This document shows positions 8,799 to 17,440 of a stretch of DNA of 64,000 nucleotides, in pieces. The DNA is from Conchiformibius sp. GTDB taxonomy: Bacteria; Pseudomonadota; Gammaproteobacteria; Burkholderiales; Neisseriaceae. Below the pieces are notes generated by a model, which was given only the letters and a program-made list of their open reading frames with translations, searched no databases and had not been told where the DNA came from. Location of the stretch: the NCBI GenBank assembly GCA_029984035.1, contig JASBYJ010000010.1, forward strand, positions 1-64,000, given 5' to 3'. The translations under genes were made by a program, and so were the position numbers. The stretch's first letter is position 1, and the number at the start of each line of letters is the position of its first letter.

Positions 8799-10406
8799 AT
8801 GATGTCTGCTTTTTTGCGTAAAACCGACCGTCTTTGGAAAATTCCCGCCGTTTATTTTGCCGTACTGACTCTTTTGGCATGGGCAACGCCGTTGGCGTTT
8901 GCGCCGTATCGGCATTTTTGGCTGATGCCGCTTGTGTTCGGCGCATTTGTGCGTTTGACCGAGTTAAAGCCCAAACGTGCGATTGTGTCTGCTTATTGGT
9001 TCGCATGGATGGGCTACAGCGCGCAGTTTTGGTGGATACACACCGCATTGCATGATGTTTCCGGCCTGCCCAATCTCTATGCCGTGCCGCTTACTGTGCT
9101 GCTGCCTGCATTTTTGGCTTTGTTTCCGGCAACGGTGTTTTGGATATACGAACACTACCGCCTGCCGCGTTGGTTAGGCATCGGTTTGGTTTTGCCCGTA
9201 TTGTGGACATTGGGCGAGTTTGCACGCGAACGTGCGCTGACGGGCTTCGGTTGGGGCGCTTTGGGCTATTCGCAGATTACCGATTACAGCCCTTTGGCAG
9301 GCTTTGCCCCTATAGGCGGCATCCACATGGTGAGTTTGGCAACGGCGTTTTTGGCTTGTTGGCTGGTGCTGCTGGTGGACAACTGTTTGTGGCGGCAACG
9401 TCTGGGGGCTTCGGTGTCGATTGTTGCGCTCTTGGCAGCGGGACATTATCTGCGCGGACAGGAATTCACGCACAAACAAGGAGAGCCGGTAAGCGTAGCA
9501 TTGGCTCAAGGCAATATCCCGCAAACTTTGAAATTTGACGAAGCGGCCTACCGCCACACCTACCGCCGCTATTTCGAACAGGTGGCGCACACCAAAGCGC
9601 AAATCGTTGTGCTGCCTGAAACCGCTTTTCCCCAGTTTTTACAAAATCTCGAGCCCGGTTTGCTCACCCAGTTCGCCGAAACCGCACAGCGCAACGGCAG
9701 CGCCTTGGCAGTGGGTGTTCCCGTATTTGCCGATGACGGGGAAAGTTATCTCAATGCCGTTATCAATCTGGCAGACTACCATCCCGAACAACCGAACCGT
9801 TTTCAAATCTACGCCAAAAACCATTTGGTACCGTTTGGCGAATACAAGCCGCTGCCCATGCTGACCGAACCGCTATACCGCATGATGAACATGCCGCTTG
9901 CCGATTTTCGGCGCGGCGGCTCAGGACAGCGGCCGTTTGACATGGCGGGTCAGAAAGTGGCGTTTAATATCTGCTATGAAGACGGCTTCGGCGATGAGCT
10001 GATTGCTTCGGCACGTGAAGCGACTTTGCTTGCCAACAGCAGCAATATGGCGTGGTACGGCAAATCCAATGCCATGTGGCAGCATTTGCAGCAATCGCAG
10101 GCACGCGCCTTGGAATTAGGCAGATTTATGATACGCGCCACCAATACCGGCGCCACCGCCATCGTCTCCCCGCAAGGCAAAATCACCGCGCAGGCAGAAC
10201 CTGACACCGCCGCCGTATTGGAAGCGCAAGTGCAGGGCATGAGCGGCGAGACCCCTTATATGCGCATGGGCGGCTCGCTGCCTTTGATTGGTTTGTTAAG
10301 CGTATTGGCGGGCTTGCTGTTTTGGTTCGGCCGTAAAAAGCAGACAGTTTCCACCGTTTCAGGCAGCCTGAAACACACCGATAAGGAATCATCATGCGCC
10401 CCTTAA
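8799..10406 (+). CDS. lnt: apolipoprotein N-acyltransferase
   Basis: Adds the third acyl chain to the N-terminal cysteine of lipoproteins in the inner membrane, the last step of lipoprotein maturation before Lol export. At 535 residues it is of normal size. About six membrane helices occupy residues 15-215, then a periplasmic nitrilase-like domain with the catalytic triad in context: Glu in VVLPETAFP, Lys in AKNHLVPFGEY and Cys in NICYEDGFGDE. A final helix LIGLLSVLAGLLFWFG anchors the C-terminus. The start is the first of two adjacent ATGs. It overlaps alr by 13 bases, so the two are surely cotranscribed. Confidence 0.97.
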   Translation: MMSAFLRKTDRLWKIPAVYFAVLTLLAWATPLAFAPYRHFWLMPLVFGAFVRLTELKPKRAIVSAYWFAWMGYSAQFWWIHTALHDVSGLPNLYAVPLTVLLPAFLALFPATVFWIYEHYRLPRWLGIGLVLPVLWTLGEFARERALTGFGWGALGYSQITDYSPLAGFAPIGGIHMVSLATAFLACWLVLLVDNCLWRQRLGASVSIVALLAAGHYLRGQEFTHKQGEPVSVALAQGNIPQTLKFDEAAYRHTYRRYFEQVAHTKAQIVVLPETAFPQFLQNLEPGLLTQFAETAQRNGSALAVGVPVFADDGESYLNAVINLADYHPEQPNRFQIYAKNHLVPFGEYKPLPMLTEPLYRMMNMPLADFRRGGSGQRPFDMAGQKVAFNICYEDGFGDELIASAREATLLANSSNMAWYGKSNAMWQHLQQSQARALELGRFMIRATNTGATAIVSPQGKITAQAEPDTAAVLEAQVQGMSGETPYMRMGGSLPLIGLLSVLAGLLFWFGRKKQTVSTVSGSLKHTDKESSCAP

Positions 10407-11449
10407 CCTGTACCATCCGTTTGCAACATTTGCGTCATAACTACCAAACCTTGAAACAACTGCACGGCAGCAAGCTTCTGGCCGTAGTCAAAGCCAATGC
10501 CTACGGACACGGCGCGGTAGAATGCAGCCGCGCCCTGCACGACATCGCAGACGGTTTTGCCGTAGCCTGCTTGGAAGAAGCATTGGAATTACGCCGCAAC
10601 GGCATCACCAAACCGATAGTTTTGTTGGAAGGCGTTTTTGACGCAAGCGAATACGAAACGGTCGAACAATACGACTTATGGCCTGTGGTTCACCATCAAG
10701 CGCAGCTGGAACATGTTTTGGCCCGCAATTGGCAAAAACCCGCTACCATATGGTTGAAAATGGACAGCGGTATGCACCGCGCCGGTTTTTTCCCCCACAA
10801 CTATGCCGCAGCCTACACTGCGCTCGCCCAATCGCCCAAAGTCGGCAAAATCGTCAAAATGAGCCATTTTGCCTGTGCGGACGAGCCTGAAAGCGGCATG
10901 ACCGAAATGCAGCTGGAAGCCTTTGACCTGGGATGTAGCGGCTTATCGGGCGAAACCAGCCTGGCCAATTCCGCCGCTATTTTGAACCATCCGAACGCAC
11001 ACCGCGATTGGGGACGAGCCGGTTTGGCACTGTACGGCATCTCGCCGTTCGGCGGCACGGATGACAGGTTCAAACCCGTCATGACCTTAAGCACGCGCGT
11101 ATTTGCCGAACGCGTTTTGCAACCGCACGAGCCGGTAGGTTACGGTGCGGCGTTTTATACCAACCGCTCCACCCGTGTCGGCTTGATAGCGTGCGGTTAT
11201 GCCGATGGTTATCCGCGCAGGGCGGAAACAGGTACGCCGATAGCGGTGAACGGCAGTATCAGCCGCGTAATCGGACGCATCTCCATGGACATGATGACGG
11301 TAGAATTACGCGACAATCTGCAGGGTATCGGTGCGGAAGTAGAATTGTTTGGCGATACGGTGTCGGTAAACGACGTAGCCGCTTCGGCGGGTACGATTGC
11401 TTATGAAATCCTGTGCAATATCAAGCGGGCGGAACGGGCGTATATTTAA
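10394..11449 (+). CDS. alr: alanine racemase
   Basis: PLP-dependent interconversion of L- and D-alanine for peptidoglycan; cytoplasmic dimer. The PLP lysine is K33 in VVKANAYGHG. The second-domain catalytic tyrosine lies in GYGAAFYT, and ACGYADGYPR and RISMDMMTV are further family motifs. The length of 351 residues is typical of the shorter beta/gamma-proteobacterial Alr. The ATG at 10394 lies inside the end of lnt and is translationally coupled to it. A weak hairpin at 11467-11493 may end the transcript. Confidence 0.97.
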   Translation: MRPLTCTIRLQHLRHNYQTLKQLHGSKLLAVVKANAYGHGAVECSRALHDIADGFAVACLEEALELRRNGITKPIVLLEGVFDASEYETVEQYDLWPVVHHQAQLEHVLARNWQKPATIWLKMDSGMHRAGFFPHNYAAAYTALAQSPKVGKIVKMSHFACADEPESGMTEMQLEAFDLGCSGLSGETSLANSAAILNHPNAHRDWGRAGLALYGISPFGGTDDRFKPVMTLSTRVFAERVLQPHEPVGYGAAFYTNRSTRVGLIACGYADGYPRRAETGTPIAVNGSISRVIGRISMDMMTVELRDNLQGIGAEVELFGDTVSVNDVAASAGTIAYEILCNIKRAERAYI

Positions 11450-11618
11450 AAAAACAGAAACAGCCTGATACCTGCGGTGTGTGCCGCAGTATTTGAATTT
11501 AATGCCTAAAGATAACCAAAGGAATATTTTTATTTGATTCTGTTTGCAATACATTCTGTATAGTAAATCATTTGACATCGTCTCAAACGTTCTGCTTTGC
11601 CTATTTAAGAGAATTTCT

Positions 11619-12287
11619 ATGACTGATTACACAAACCTGCTCAACAAGAAAAACCGAATGGACGGGCTGGTACTTTTGGACATGTTGCCCCGAGAGAGTG
11701 TAAAAGTTGCTTTTTTTGACCCTCAGTATCGGGGAGTCTTGGATAAAATGGCTTATGGCAACGGAGGGAAAAGGAGAGGGCAAAAACGATTCGCCCTGCC
11801 TCAGATGACAGAAGAAAAGATTTCATTATTTATACAGAAAATCGAATCTGCTCTTTTGCCGAACGGGTATTTATTCCTGTGGGTCGATAAATTTCATTTG
11901 GCAGAAGGTGTAAAAGAATGGTTTTCTTGCGTCCCTAATTTATCTATCGTTGATATGATTACTTGGGATAAATTGCGGATTGGTATGGGATATAGAACCC
12001 GCAGGCGAAGCGAATACTTGATAATTGTACAAAAACACCCTAAAAAAGCTAAAAGCACGTGGGTTATCCATAACATTCCCGATGTTTGGGCTGAAAAACT
12101 GGAAATGAAATCCCATACACACTCAAAACCTGTTGAATTGCAGACGCAATTAATTTTAGCCACAACGCTGGAAAATGACCTTGTATTAGACCCTGCTTCG
12201 GGCGGCTATTCTGTATTGGAAGCCTGTAAAAGAACAAATCGAAACTTTATTGGTTGCGATTTAATTTACGGAGAACAAAATGAGTAA
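11619..12287 (+). CDS. DNA amino-methyltransferase (beta-class order)
   Basis: A 222-residue S-adenosylmethionine-dependent DNA methyltransferase. The catalytic motif IV appears first as DPQY (residues 34-37; the Gln variant of DPPY). Near the C-terminus comes the SAM-binding motif I as LVLDPASGGYSVLEACK, after HTHSKPVELQ (motif X type). This IV-to-X-to-I order is that of beta-class N6-adenine or N4-cytosine enzymes. The frame is open to 11544, but the ATG at 11619 gives the sensible N-terminus. Codon use is more AT-rich than its neighbours, consistent with acquisition. Its stop overlaps an ATG of a following frame that dies after ten codons, so its likely partner endonuclease is broken. Confidence 0.88.
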   Translation: MTDYTNLLNKKNRMDGLVLLDMLPRESVKVAFFDPQYRGVLDKMAYGNGGKRRGQKRFALPQMTEEKISLFIQKIESALLPNGYLFLWVDKFHLAEGVKEWFSCVPNLSIVDMITWDKLRIGMGYRTRRRSEYLIIVQKHPKKAKSTWVIHNIPDVWAEKLEMKSHTHSKPVELQTQLILATTLENDLVLDPASGGYSVLEACKRTNRNFIGCDLIYGEQNE

Positions 12288-12735
12288 AAGTAGAAATGCG
12301 AAAGGCTGCTAAGATGGAAATTCGGGCTATATTTCGAGTGATGGGAAATAATAGGCCGGGTCAAAAGTGCAAACAACCGTGATTTCAACGGTGCAGATTT
12401 ATAAAGAAGAATGATTATTGAGCGAGATATGGCTTGATAATACTTCATTGGCAATTCGATAAGTGGTCAATATAAAAAATATTGCTTACGGATGTTTTAA
12501 AAAGACGTTTAACAATTTGAAAATACAGCAAAGGCGTAGGCAAAATAGAACTCGATATGTTGATTTTTAGTGCAAGAGCATAGAACTTGCCAAGGCCAAG
12601 AGAAATATACGGTGTCGGCTTGAACTGTTGTCGCCTTGTAGATTGCCTGTTGAACGATTAAGATTTTTGCCGATAAATTAATAGGTGCTAAAGATTGCAT
12701 ACCATTGAGGCTGCCTGAAACTTTCAGGCAGCCTT
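12280..12735 (+). pseudogene. broken gene overlapping the methyltransferase; possible restriction partner
   Basis: An ATG at 12280 overlaps the methyltransferase stop (ATGAGTAA), the coupling seen between methylase and endonuclease genes. It reads only ten codons (MSKSRNAKGC) before TAA at 12310-12312. The frame continues with DGNSGYISSDGK and further stops. The remainder to ruvC is AT-rich and has no intact frame. A 63-codon minus frame at 12509-12700 has no clear relatives. Identification as an endonuclease rests on position alone. Confidence 0.45.
12708..12734 (-). terminator. uptake-sequence hairpin terminator of ruvC
   Basis: AGGCTGCCTGAAA and its reverse complement TTTCAGGCAGCCT abut with a one-base loop region, directly past the ruvC stop on the minus strand. 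Confidence 0.65.
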
Positions 12736-13278
12736 TCAGCTTAATGATTGCAGCCGTCCGCGTTTGATATTGAGCGCACTTTTCTGTCCCGACAACGTTT
12801 TGTAACGCAAAGCGTGGGTGAGAGCCACTGCTAAGCCGTCGGCGGCGTCTTCCTGAGGCGTGCCCGACAATTTCAGCATTTCCACAACCATATGCTGCAC
12901 CTGTTCTTTTGCAGCCTTGCCTTTGCCGACTACGGCTTGTTTGACCTGCAATGCCGTGTATTCATACACAGGCAAATCGCGTAATACCAAAGCGGCTACC
13001 GCGGCGCCGCGTGCTTGTCCGAGCATGAGCGTAGCCGCCGGATTGACATTGACGAACACTTTTTCAACGGCTGCCTGAACAGGCTGATAGGTGTCGATAA
13101 TTTCGCCGATATGGTGCACGATAATGCCGATGCGTCCTGCCAATTCGTCTTTGGGGATGGTTTTGATGCAGCCTGAAGCGACATAAACCGCTTCCCGGCC
13201 GTATAAATCAATCACACCGAAGCCTGTGCTGCGGCTGCCGGGGTCGATACCGAGAATGCGTACGGGTGCTTGGGTCAT
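12736..13278 (-). CDS. ruvC: crossover junction endodeoxyribonuclease RuvC
   Basis: Holliday-junction resolvase that works with RuvAB at the end of homologous recombination. The length of 180 residues is normal. The RNase H-like catalytic acidic residues are visible: D12 in ILGIDPGSRSTGFG, Glu in QAAVEKVFV, and the C-terminal pair in TPQEDAADGLAVALTHA. The minus-strand start MTQAPVRILG fits the family. ruvAB are not adjacent. In a naturally transformable organism, RuvC is relevant to integrating imported DNA. Confidence 0.97.
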   Translation of the reverse strand: MTQAPVRILGIDPGSRSTGFGVIDLYGREAVYVASGCIKTIPKDELAGRIGIIVHHIGEIIDTYQPVQAAVEKVFVNVNPAATLMLGQARGAAVAALVLRDLPVYEYTALQVKQAVVGKGKAAKEQVQHMVVEMLKLSGTPQEDAADGLAVALTHALRYKTLSGQKSALNIKRGRLQSLS

Positions 13279-13296
13279 GGTGTTATGCCGGAATAT

Positions 13297-13665
13297 TTAG
13301 GGCATGACTTCCAAATGCTCCACTTCAATCTCGCGGCTTGGGTTGATGCGGTCGTCATCTATATCCACTTCGCCGCTGATGCGGATTTTGGTAGCGGGCG
13401 TAACAGTTTGGCCGCGCCATACTTTGTCGTCAATTTCTACTTGAATCACACCGCTGCCGTCTTGGAAAAGATATTTGTGTGAATCGCGGGTATTGCTTCT
13501 GCCGGTGATGTAGCCTTCCAATACCGCAGGAGTGTCGTCAGCGGCAAGATTGGCTTCGCTAACGGTTTTTACGGCAGCCGACATAGCCGTATGGCTGCTC
13601 TCTATAAACTCGGCATGTGCGGCTGCAGCCGTCAGCACGGCTGCGGAGAATAAGATATGTTTCAT
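13297..13665 (-). CDS. BOF (bacterial OB-fold) periplasmic protein, YgiW/YdeI family
   Basis: A 122-residue exported protein. The signal peptide MKHILFSAAVLTAAAAHA ends at residue 18. The mature part is a single OB-fold of the BOF type: TPAVLEGYI, then YLFQDGSGVIQVEIDDKVW, then IRISGEVDIDDDR..REIEVEHLEVM, which match the family's strand pattern. Enterobacterial members (YgiW, YdeI) are periplasmic stress-tolerance proteins; the ligand is unknown. It lies 18 bases upstream of ruvC on the same strand and could be cotranscribed with it. Confidence 0.88.
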   Translation of the reverse strand: MKHILFSAAVLTAAAAHAEFIESSHTAMSAAVKTVSEANLAADDTPAVLEGYITGRSNTRDSHKYLFQDGSGVIQVEIDDKVWRGQTVTPATKIRISGEVDIDDDRINPSREIEVEHLEVMP

Positions 13666-13855
13666 ACAAAATTCCTTATTTCTATATTAAAAACAAAAAG
13701 GCAATGCGAACACGCGAAGGTATCATAAAGCCTTTTCCGAAACATGGTAAGCCTTATGCAATTAAAACTACGGCAGAATGTATGCCATGTTTTGACTTCA
13801 GGCAGCCAATGCTTTATGGATAATGAGATTGTCCTGCGTGCGTTCATGCACTGAT

Positions 13856-13884
13856 AAGCTGCCTGAAAACATTTCAGGCAGCTT
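13856..13884 (-). terminator. uptake-sequence hairpin terminator of the ABC exporter
   Basis: AAGCTGCCTGAAA and TTTCAGGCAGCTT form a perfect 13-base hairpin immediately past the exporter stop codon on the minus strand. Confidence 0.65.
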
Positions 13885-13887
13885 ACC

Positions 13888-15738
13888 TTAATCCAAACGT
13901 TCGGGCAGAAAGCCGCCGCTTTGGTGTGCCCACAATTTGGCGTATAAACCTCCTTGTGCGAGCAATTCGGTATGGCTGCCTTCTTCTACGATGCGTCCTT
14001 TGTCCAATACAATCAGTCTGTCCATTGCCGCGATGGTGGATAAACGGTGGGCAATGGCAATCACGGTTTTGTTTTCCATCATTTTGCCCAAACTTTCCTG
14101 AATGGCGGCCTCTACTTCGCTATCCAGCGCGCTGGTGGCTTCGTCCAACAGCAAGATCGGTGCGTCTTTGAGCATCACGCGGGCAATAGCAATGCGCTGG
14201 CGTTGTCCGCCCGAAAGTTTGACGCCGCGTTCGCCTACGTGGGCGTCGTATCCTGTTCTGCCTTTCGCATCGGACAGTTGCGGGATAAATCCTGATGCTT
14301 CGGCGCGTTCGGCTGCCTGAATCATGTCTTGCTCATCGGCATCGGGTCGGCCGTAAACGATATTGTCGCGCACGGAACGGTGCAGCAGTCCGGTATCTTG
14401 TGTAACCAAGCCGATTTGGGCACGCAGGCTTTCTTGGGTGATTTGGGTAATGTCTTGGCCGTCAATGCTGATGCGTCCGCTTTGTACTTCGTAAAAACGT
14501 AACAGCAAATTGACAATGGTAGATTTTCCTGCGCCGCTGCGTCCGATCAAGCCGACTTTTTCGCCTGCCTGAATGTTGAGATTGAAGCCGTTTAGCAGGG
14601 GTTTGCCGCTTTCGTAGGAGAAATCGACGTGCTCGAAACGGATATTGCCATGTTCTACTTTAAGCGGCAGGGCATTGGGCTTGTCGGTGATGGTATGCGG
14701 TTTGGATAAGGTGTTCATGCCGTCCGTTACCGTGCCGATGTTTTCGAAAAGTTGCGCAGAACTCCACATGATATATTGCGATAAGCCGTTGGCACGCAAG
14801 GCCATTGTGGTTGCTACCGCTACGGCGCCTACGCCCACGCTGCCGTGATGCCACAGCCAAATGCCGATAACGGCGGAAGAGAGGGTCAGCAATGCATTGA
14901 GTGCAAAGGTGGAGGCATCCATCAATGTGGCCAAACGCATTTGTGCGTGCACGGTAACCATAAATTCCTGCATGGACTCTTTGGCATAACGTGCTTCGCG
15001 TGCGCCGTGCGAAAACAGTTTCACGGTAGCGATATTGGCATAGGCATCGGTAATGCGTCCTGTCATCAGGCTGCGTGCGTCGGCTTGACGTTGTGCCGTT
15101 TTCGCCAATTTGGGTATAAACAGGCGCATTGTCAGGGCAAAGCCGCATATCCACAATATAAACGGCAGCAGCAACCAACCGTCCAGCGATGCCAGGATAA
15201 TACCTGTTGTGATGAAATACACCAGCACATACACCACCATATCCGCCAAAGTCATCACAACTTCGCGTACGGCCAAAGCCGTTTGCATCACTTTGGCCGA
15301 CACCCTGCCTGCAAATTCGTCCTGATAGAATCCGAGCGATTGGTTGAGCATTAAGCGGTGGAAATTCCAACGCAGGCGCATCGGAAACACGCCTTGCAGG
15401 GTTTGCAGGCGTACCGCATTATTGAAAAACCGCCAAACAATCAAAAACAACAGCATCAATGCCATTGCCAATAAAGTGTCGCCTTTTTCGGCAAACAGCG
15501 TTTGCGGCGTATATTGCGCCAGCCAATCGGTGATTTTGCCGACAAACTGAAACAGCAATGCCTCCATAATGCCGATGCCTGCGGCGAACACCGCCAGTAC
15601 GCACACCCAACGGCGTACGCCCGCAATAGCCGTCCAGATAAAACGCAGCAATCCCTTATCGGGAGTGCTCGGTTCGGCATCGGGATAAGGTTCGATACGG
15701 GATTCAAACCAATGGAAAACGGAATGGAAAAGATTCAT
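13888..15738 (-). CDS. ABC transporter, fused permease and ATPase (ABCB type exporter)
   Basis: A 616-residue half-transporter expected to act as a homodimer in the inner membrane. Residues 35-340 hold a six-helix exporter transmembrane domain (e.g. VCVLAVFAAGIGIMEALLF, MVVYVLVYFITTGIILAS). The nucleotide-binding domain follows: Walker A GRSGAGKST near 405, Q-loop LVTQDTGLLHRSV, signature LSGGQRQR, Walker B ILLLDEATSALD and the switch His in AIAHRLSTI. The family exports lipids, drugs or peptides; the substrate cannot be read from sequence. ATG at 15738 is preferred to a GTG four codons earlier. Monocistronic. Confidence 0.93.
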   Translation of the reverse strand: MNLFHSVFHWFESRIEPYPDAEPSTPDKGLLRFIWTAIAGVRRWVCVLAVFAAGIGIMEALLFQFVGKITDWLAQYTPQTLFAEKGDTLLAMALMLLFLIVWRFFNNAVRLQTLQGVFPMRLRWNFHRLMLNQSLGFYQDEFAGRVSAKVMQTALAVREVVMTLADMVVYVLVYFITTGIILASLDGWLLLPFILWICGFALTMRLFIPKLAKTAQRQADARSLMTGRITDAYANIATVKLFSHGAREARYAKESMQEFMVTVHAQMRLATLMDASTFALNALLTLSSAVIGIWLWHHGSVGVGAVAVATTMALRANGLSQYIMWSSAQLFENIGTVTDGMNTLSKPHTITDKPNALPLKVEHGNIRFEHVDFSYESGKPLLNGFNLNIQAGEKVGLIGRSGAGKSTIVNLLLRFYEVQSGRISIDGQDITQITQESLRAQIGLVTQDTGLLHRSVRDNIVYGRPDADEQDMIQAAERAEASGFIPQLSDAKGRTGYDAHVGERGVKLSGGQRQRIAIARVMLKDAPILLLDEATSALDSEVEAAIQESLGKMMENKTVIAIAHRLSTIAAMDRLIVLDKGRIVEEGSHTELLAQGGLYAKLWAHQSGGFLPERLD

Positions 15739-16279
15739 AGTACATCGCACATCAAAATCTTCAGACAGGGCTGCCTGAAAGACAGTCCGGTCAAAACATG
15801 GAAATCAAAAAGAATAATAGGGCGGAACACTTGCAGCCGGTTGGTGGCGGTTTGACCTTCGCAGCATTTGCCTTGGTTGCAGACAAAATAAAATGCGGCA
15901 GCCGGTGTGTTCGTTGTTCAGGCAGCCTGAAAAGCTTGAAATCCGATTGAAAAGACAGCAGACGTTCGCCATGCCGGCAAAGCATATCCTTATATTCAGG
16001 CGGCCTGAAAAGTTCCATTTTACGTCAAAACACTATCAAACCGCTCGTAAACGGCGCAGAACGCTCAATTGGCAGCCCGATGCCTTTTGATAACCCAATT
16101 AGGCTGCTCGTACATTGCAAGCTCCGGTGAGAAGCTGATATATAAGCAAAAAACCAAAATATAGCAAGACCTGGGGTTAATCATGTTTAAGGGCGTTTCA
16201 TGCATATTGCTGTTCACATAGTTTTAAAAAAACGGCCGGAGCATTGCCAAGGCCGGCCAAATATTTTGAAGCTAAGGAT
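15739..16279. other. intergenic region with uptake sequences
   Basis: Holds uptake sequences near 15770, 15918 and 16000, then the diverged repeat copy listed at 16133. No plausible gene in the first 400 bases. Confidence 0.4.
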
Positions 16280-16313
16280 TTATCTTTCAAAGGCTTTTTG
16301 ATAATGAAACGCT
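16133..16313. repeat. diverged repeat, copy A (partner at 63666-63853)
   Basis: About 180 bases recognisably similar to 63666-63853. Shared anchors include AGCTGATAT-TAAG-AAAAA-CAAAATAT-GCAAG at the left, AATCATGTTTA-GGGC in the middle, and TTATCTTTCAA and CTTTTTGATAATGAA at the right. Copy A overlaps the end of a small minus-strand frame and a hairpin GGCCGG...CCGGCC followed by T7 on the minus strand (about 16226-16258). Confidence 0.7.
16226..16258 (-). terminator. possible terminator within repeat copy A
   Basis: On the minus strand GGCCGGCC...CCGGCC is followed by a run of seven T: a typical factor-independent terminator, shortly past the small minus-strand frame at 16280-16417. Confidence 0.55.
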
Positions 16314-16417
16314 TGATTCCTTATAAATTCTATGAACACAGGTTCAATTTCATCTGCTTTCCGAAAATATGCACGCCCCGCAATCTGCGCCATGCCTTCA
16401 AACAGGAAAAACATCAT
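16280..16417 (-). pseudogene. 45-codon frame, probable C-terminal remnant of an unknown protein
   Basis: On the minus strand an ATG-initiated frame reads with normal protein composition (EGMAQIAGRAYFRKADEIEP, then FIEFIRNQAFHYQKAFER) to a TAA. It continues open upstream for a few codons before a TAG. No ribosome site is seen, and it ends ahead of a terminator, so it looks like the tail of a longer gene. I do not recognise the family. The sequence around its stop is part of the repeat shared with 63666-63853. Confidence 0.4.
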
Positions 16418-16663
16418 ATCAGCCGTTGTCAGAGCAATCGCAACGGCCTATCTTCGTTCAGGCAGCCTGAAGACCTCACGCCCGAGCATAAAACCGCGTT
16501 TAAACAGCAGCATATGTGTTCCAATCCGCCGCCCTGATACCGCTTCGGATATTGGACAGCCTGCCTGAAAAGGCAGGCCGTACCATCGGCACCGTCGTTT
16601 CAGACAGGCATACGGTTCTGCCTAAGCAAACACAACGGGACTCATTCAGGCAGCCTGAACGCA

Positions 16664-17278
16664 TCAACGCACAGGCATGCGGCATTCTTCCGCCGCGCCC
16701 GAATAAACCGATACGGGTATTTGAGTGAGTGCAAACAAATTTTTAATCTGCTCACGGCTCAACTCGCGCGCATGTTGCAAAATCCCGTTGGCGCATGCCT
16801 GTTGCAAAAGCTGTTGTTTCGCCTGCGTCTGCACCGTATTGAGTACGGCAGGGTCGGCTTTCAGAATATTAAACGTACCCGTACGCCAGTCGTACACTTC
16901 AATATGTTCCAACTGCACCGACAAAACCTGTACGGGCGGCAACTGGATAATGATACGGTCGCTCAACACCGAAACCTGATTTTCCGTCAGCCGCTTCAAA
17001 TCGATTCCCGCCACCGCATTGCCTTTCACAACAAAAATCCCCTTTTCGCTGTCTTGCCACAAGGCATACCAATTGCCCTGCTTTTCCGTGCGGATAACCG
17101 TGTCGAAATAAAAAGCCGTACTTTCCAAACGGTTCAGTTCGCGTATCTGCGCCAAAACGCTGTCCTGATTCACAACGCGGTAGGCAGTATCATCATACGC
17201 ATGAAATAATCTGTCCCTATACAGCCAACCGGCCGTACACAACAGCATAAGCAACAACACAATCAAAAGTTTTCTCAT
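16664..17278 (-). CDS. DUF4230 domain-containing membrane-anchored protein
   Basis: A 204-residue protein. The N-terminal helix LLIVLLLMLLCTAGWLY (residues 4-20) is an uncleaved anchor or signal. The rest is periplasmic and matches DUF4230: LNRLESTAFYFDTVIRTEKQ, KGNAVAGIDLKRLTENQVSV, IIIQLPPVQVL and a helical C-terminus with repeated Gln/Ala. The function of DUF4230 is not known. Monocistronic; an uptake palindrome lies 30 bases beyond its stop. Confidence 0.85.
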   Translation of the reverse strand: MRKLLIVLLLMLLCTAGWLYRDRLFHAYDDTAYRVVNQDSVLAQIRELNRLESTAFYFDTVIRTEKQGNWYALWQDSEKGIFVVKGNAVAGIDLKRLTENQVSVLSDRIIIQLPPVQVLSVQLEHIEVYDWRTGTFNILKADPAVLNTVQTQAKQQLLQQACANGILQHARELSREQIKNLFALTQIPVSVYSGAAEECRMPVR

Positions 17279-17400
17279 TGTGTTTCCTTCACAAGCCGTT
17301 CAAAGCAGAATCTGCCTGTTTCGTGATGATTGGAAATTCAAACAGATACCGCTAATAATATTGATTGGAAATAGTTGTAAAAAGCCGTAAAAGAAAAATC

Positions 17401-17427
17401 AGGCTGCCTGAAAAACCTTCAGGCAGC
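17401..17427 (-). terminator. uptake-sequence hairpin terminator of the DUF3579-GNAT gene
   Basis: AGGCTGCCTGAA and its complement TTCAGGCAGCC form a hairpin 14 bases past the stop of the acetyltransferase gene on the minus strand. Confidence 0.6.
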
Positions 17428-17440
17428 CCCGGTTTCGGGC

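Noticed and set aside
11467..11493. Hairpin after alr as a terminator
   Set aside because: Stem has mismatches and there is no T run, so I left it as a remark only.
16133..16313. Known Neisseria small RNA (e.g. NrrF or RcoF types)
   Set aside because: I could not match the sequence to any small RNA I remember, so I kept it as an unnamed repeat.
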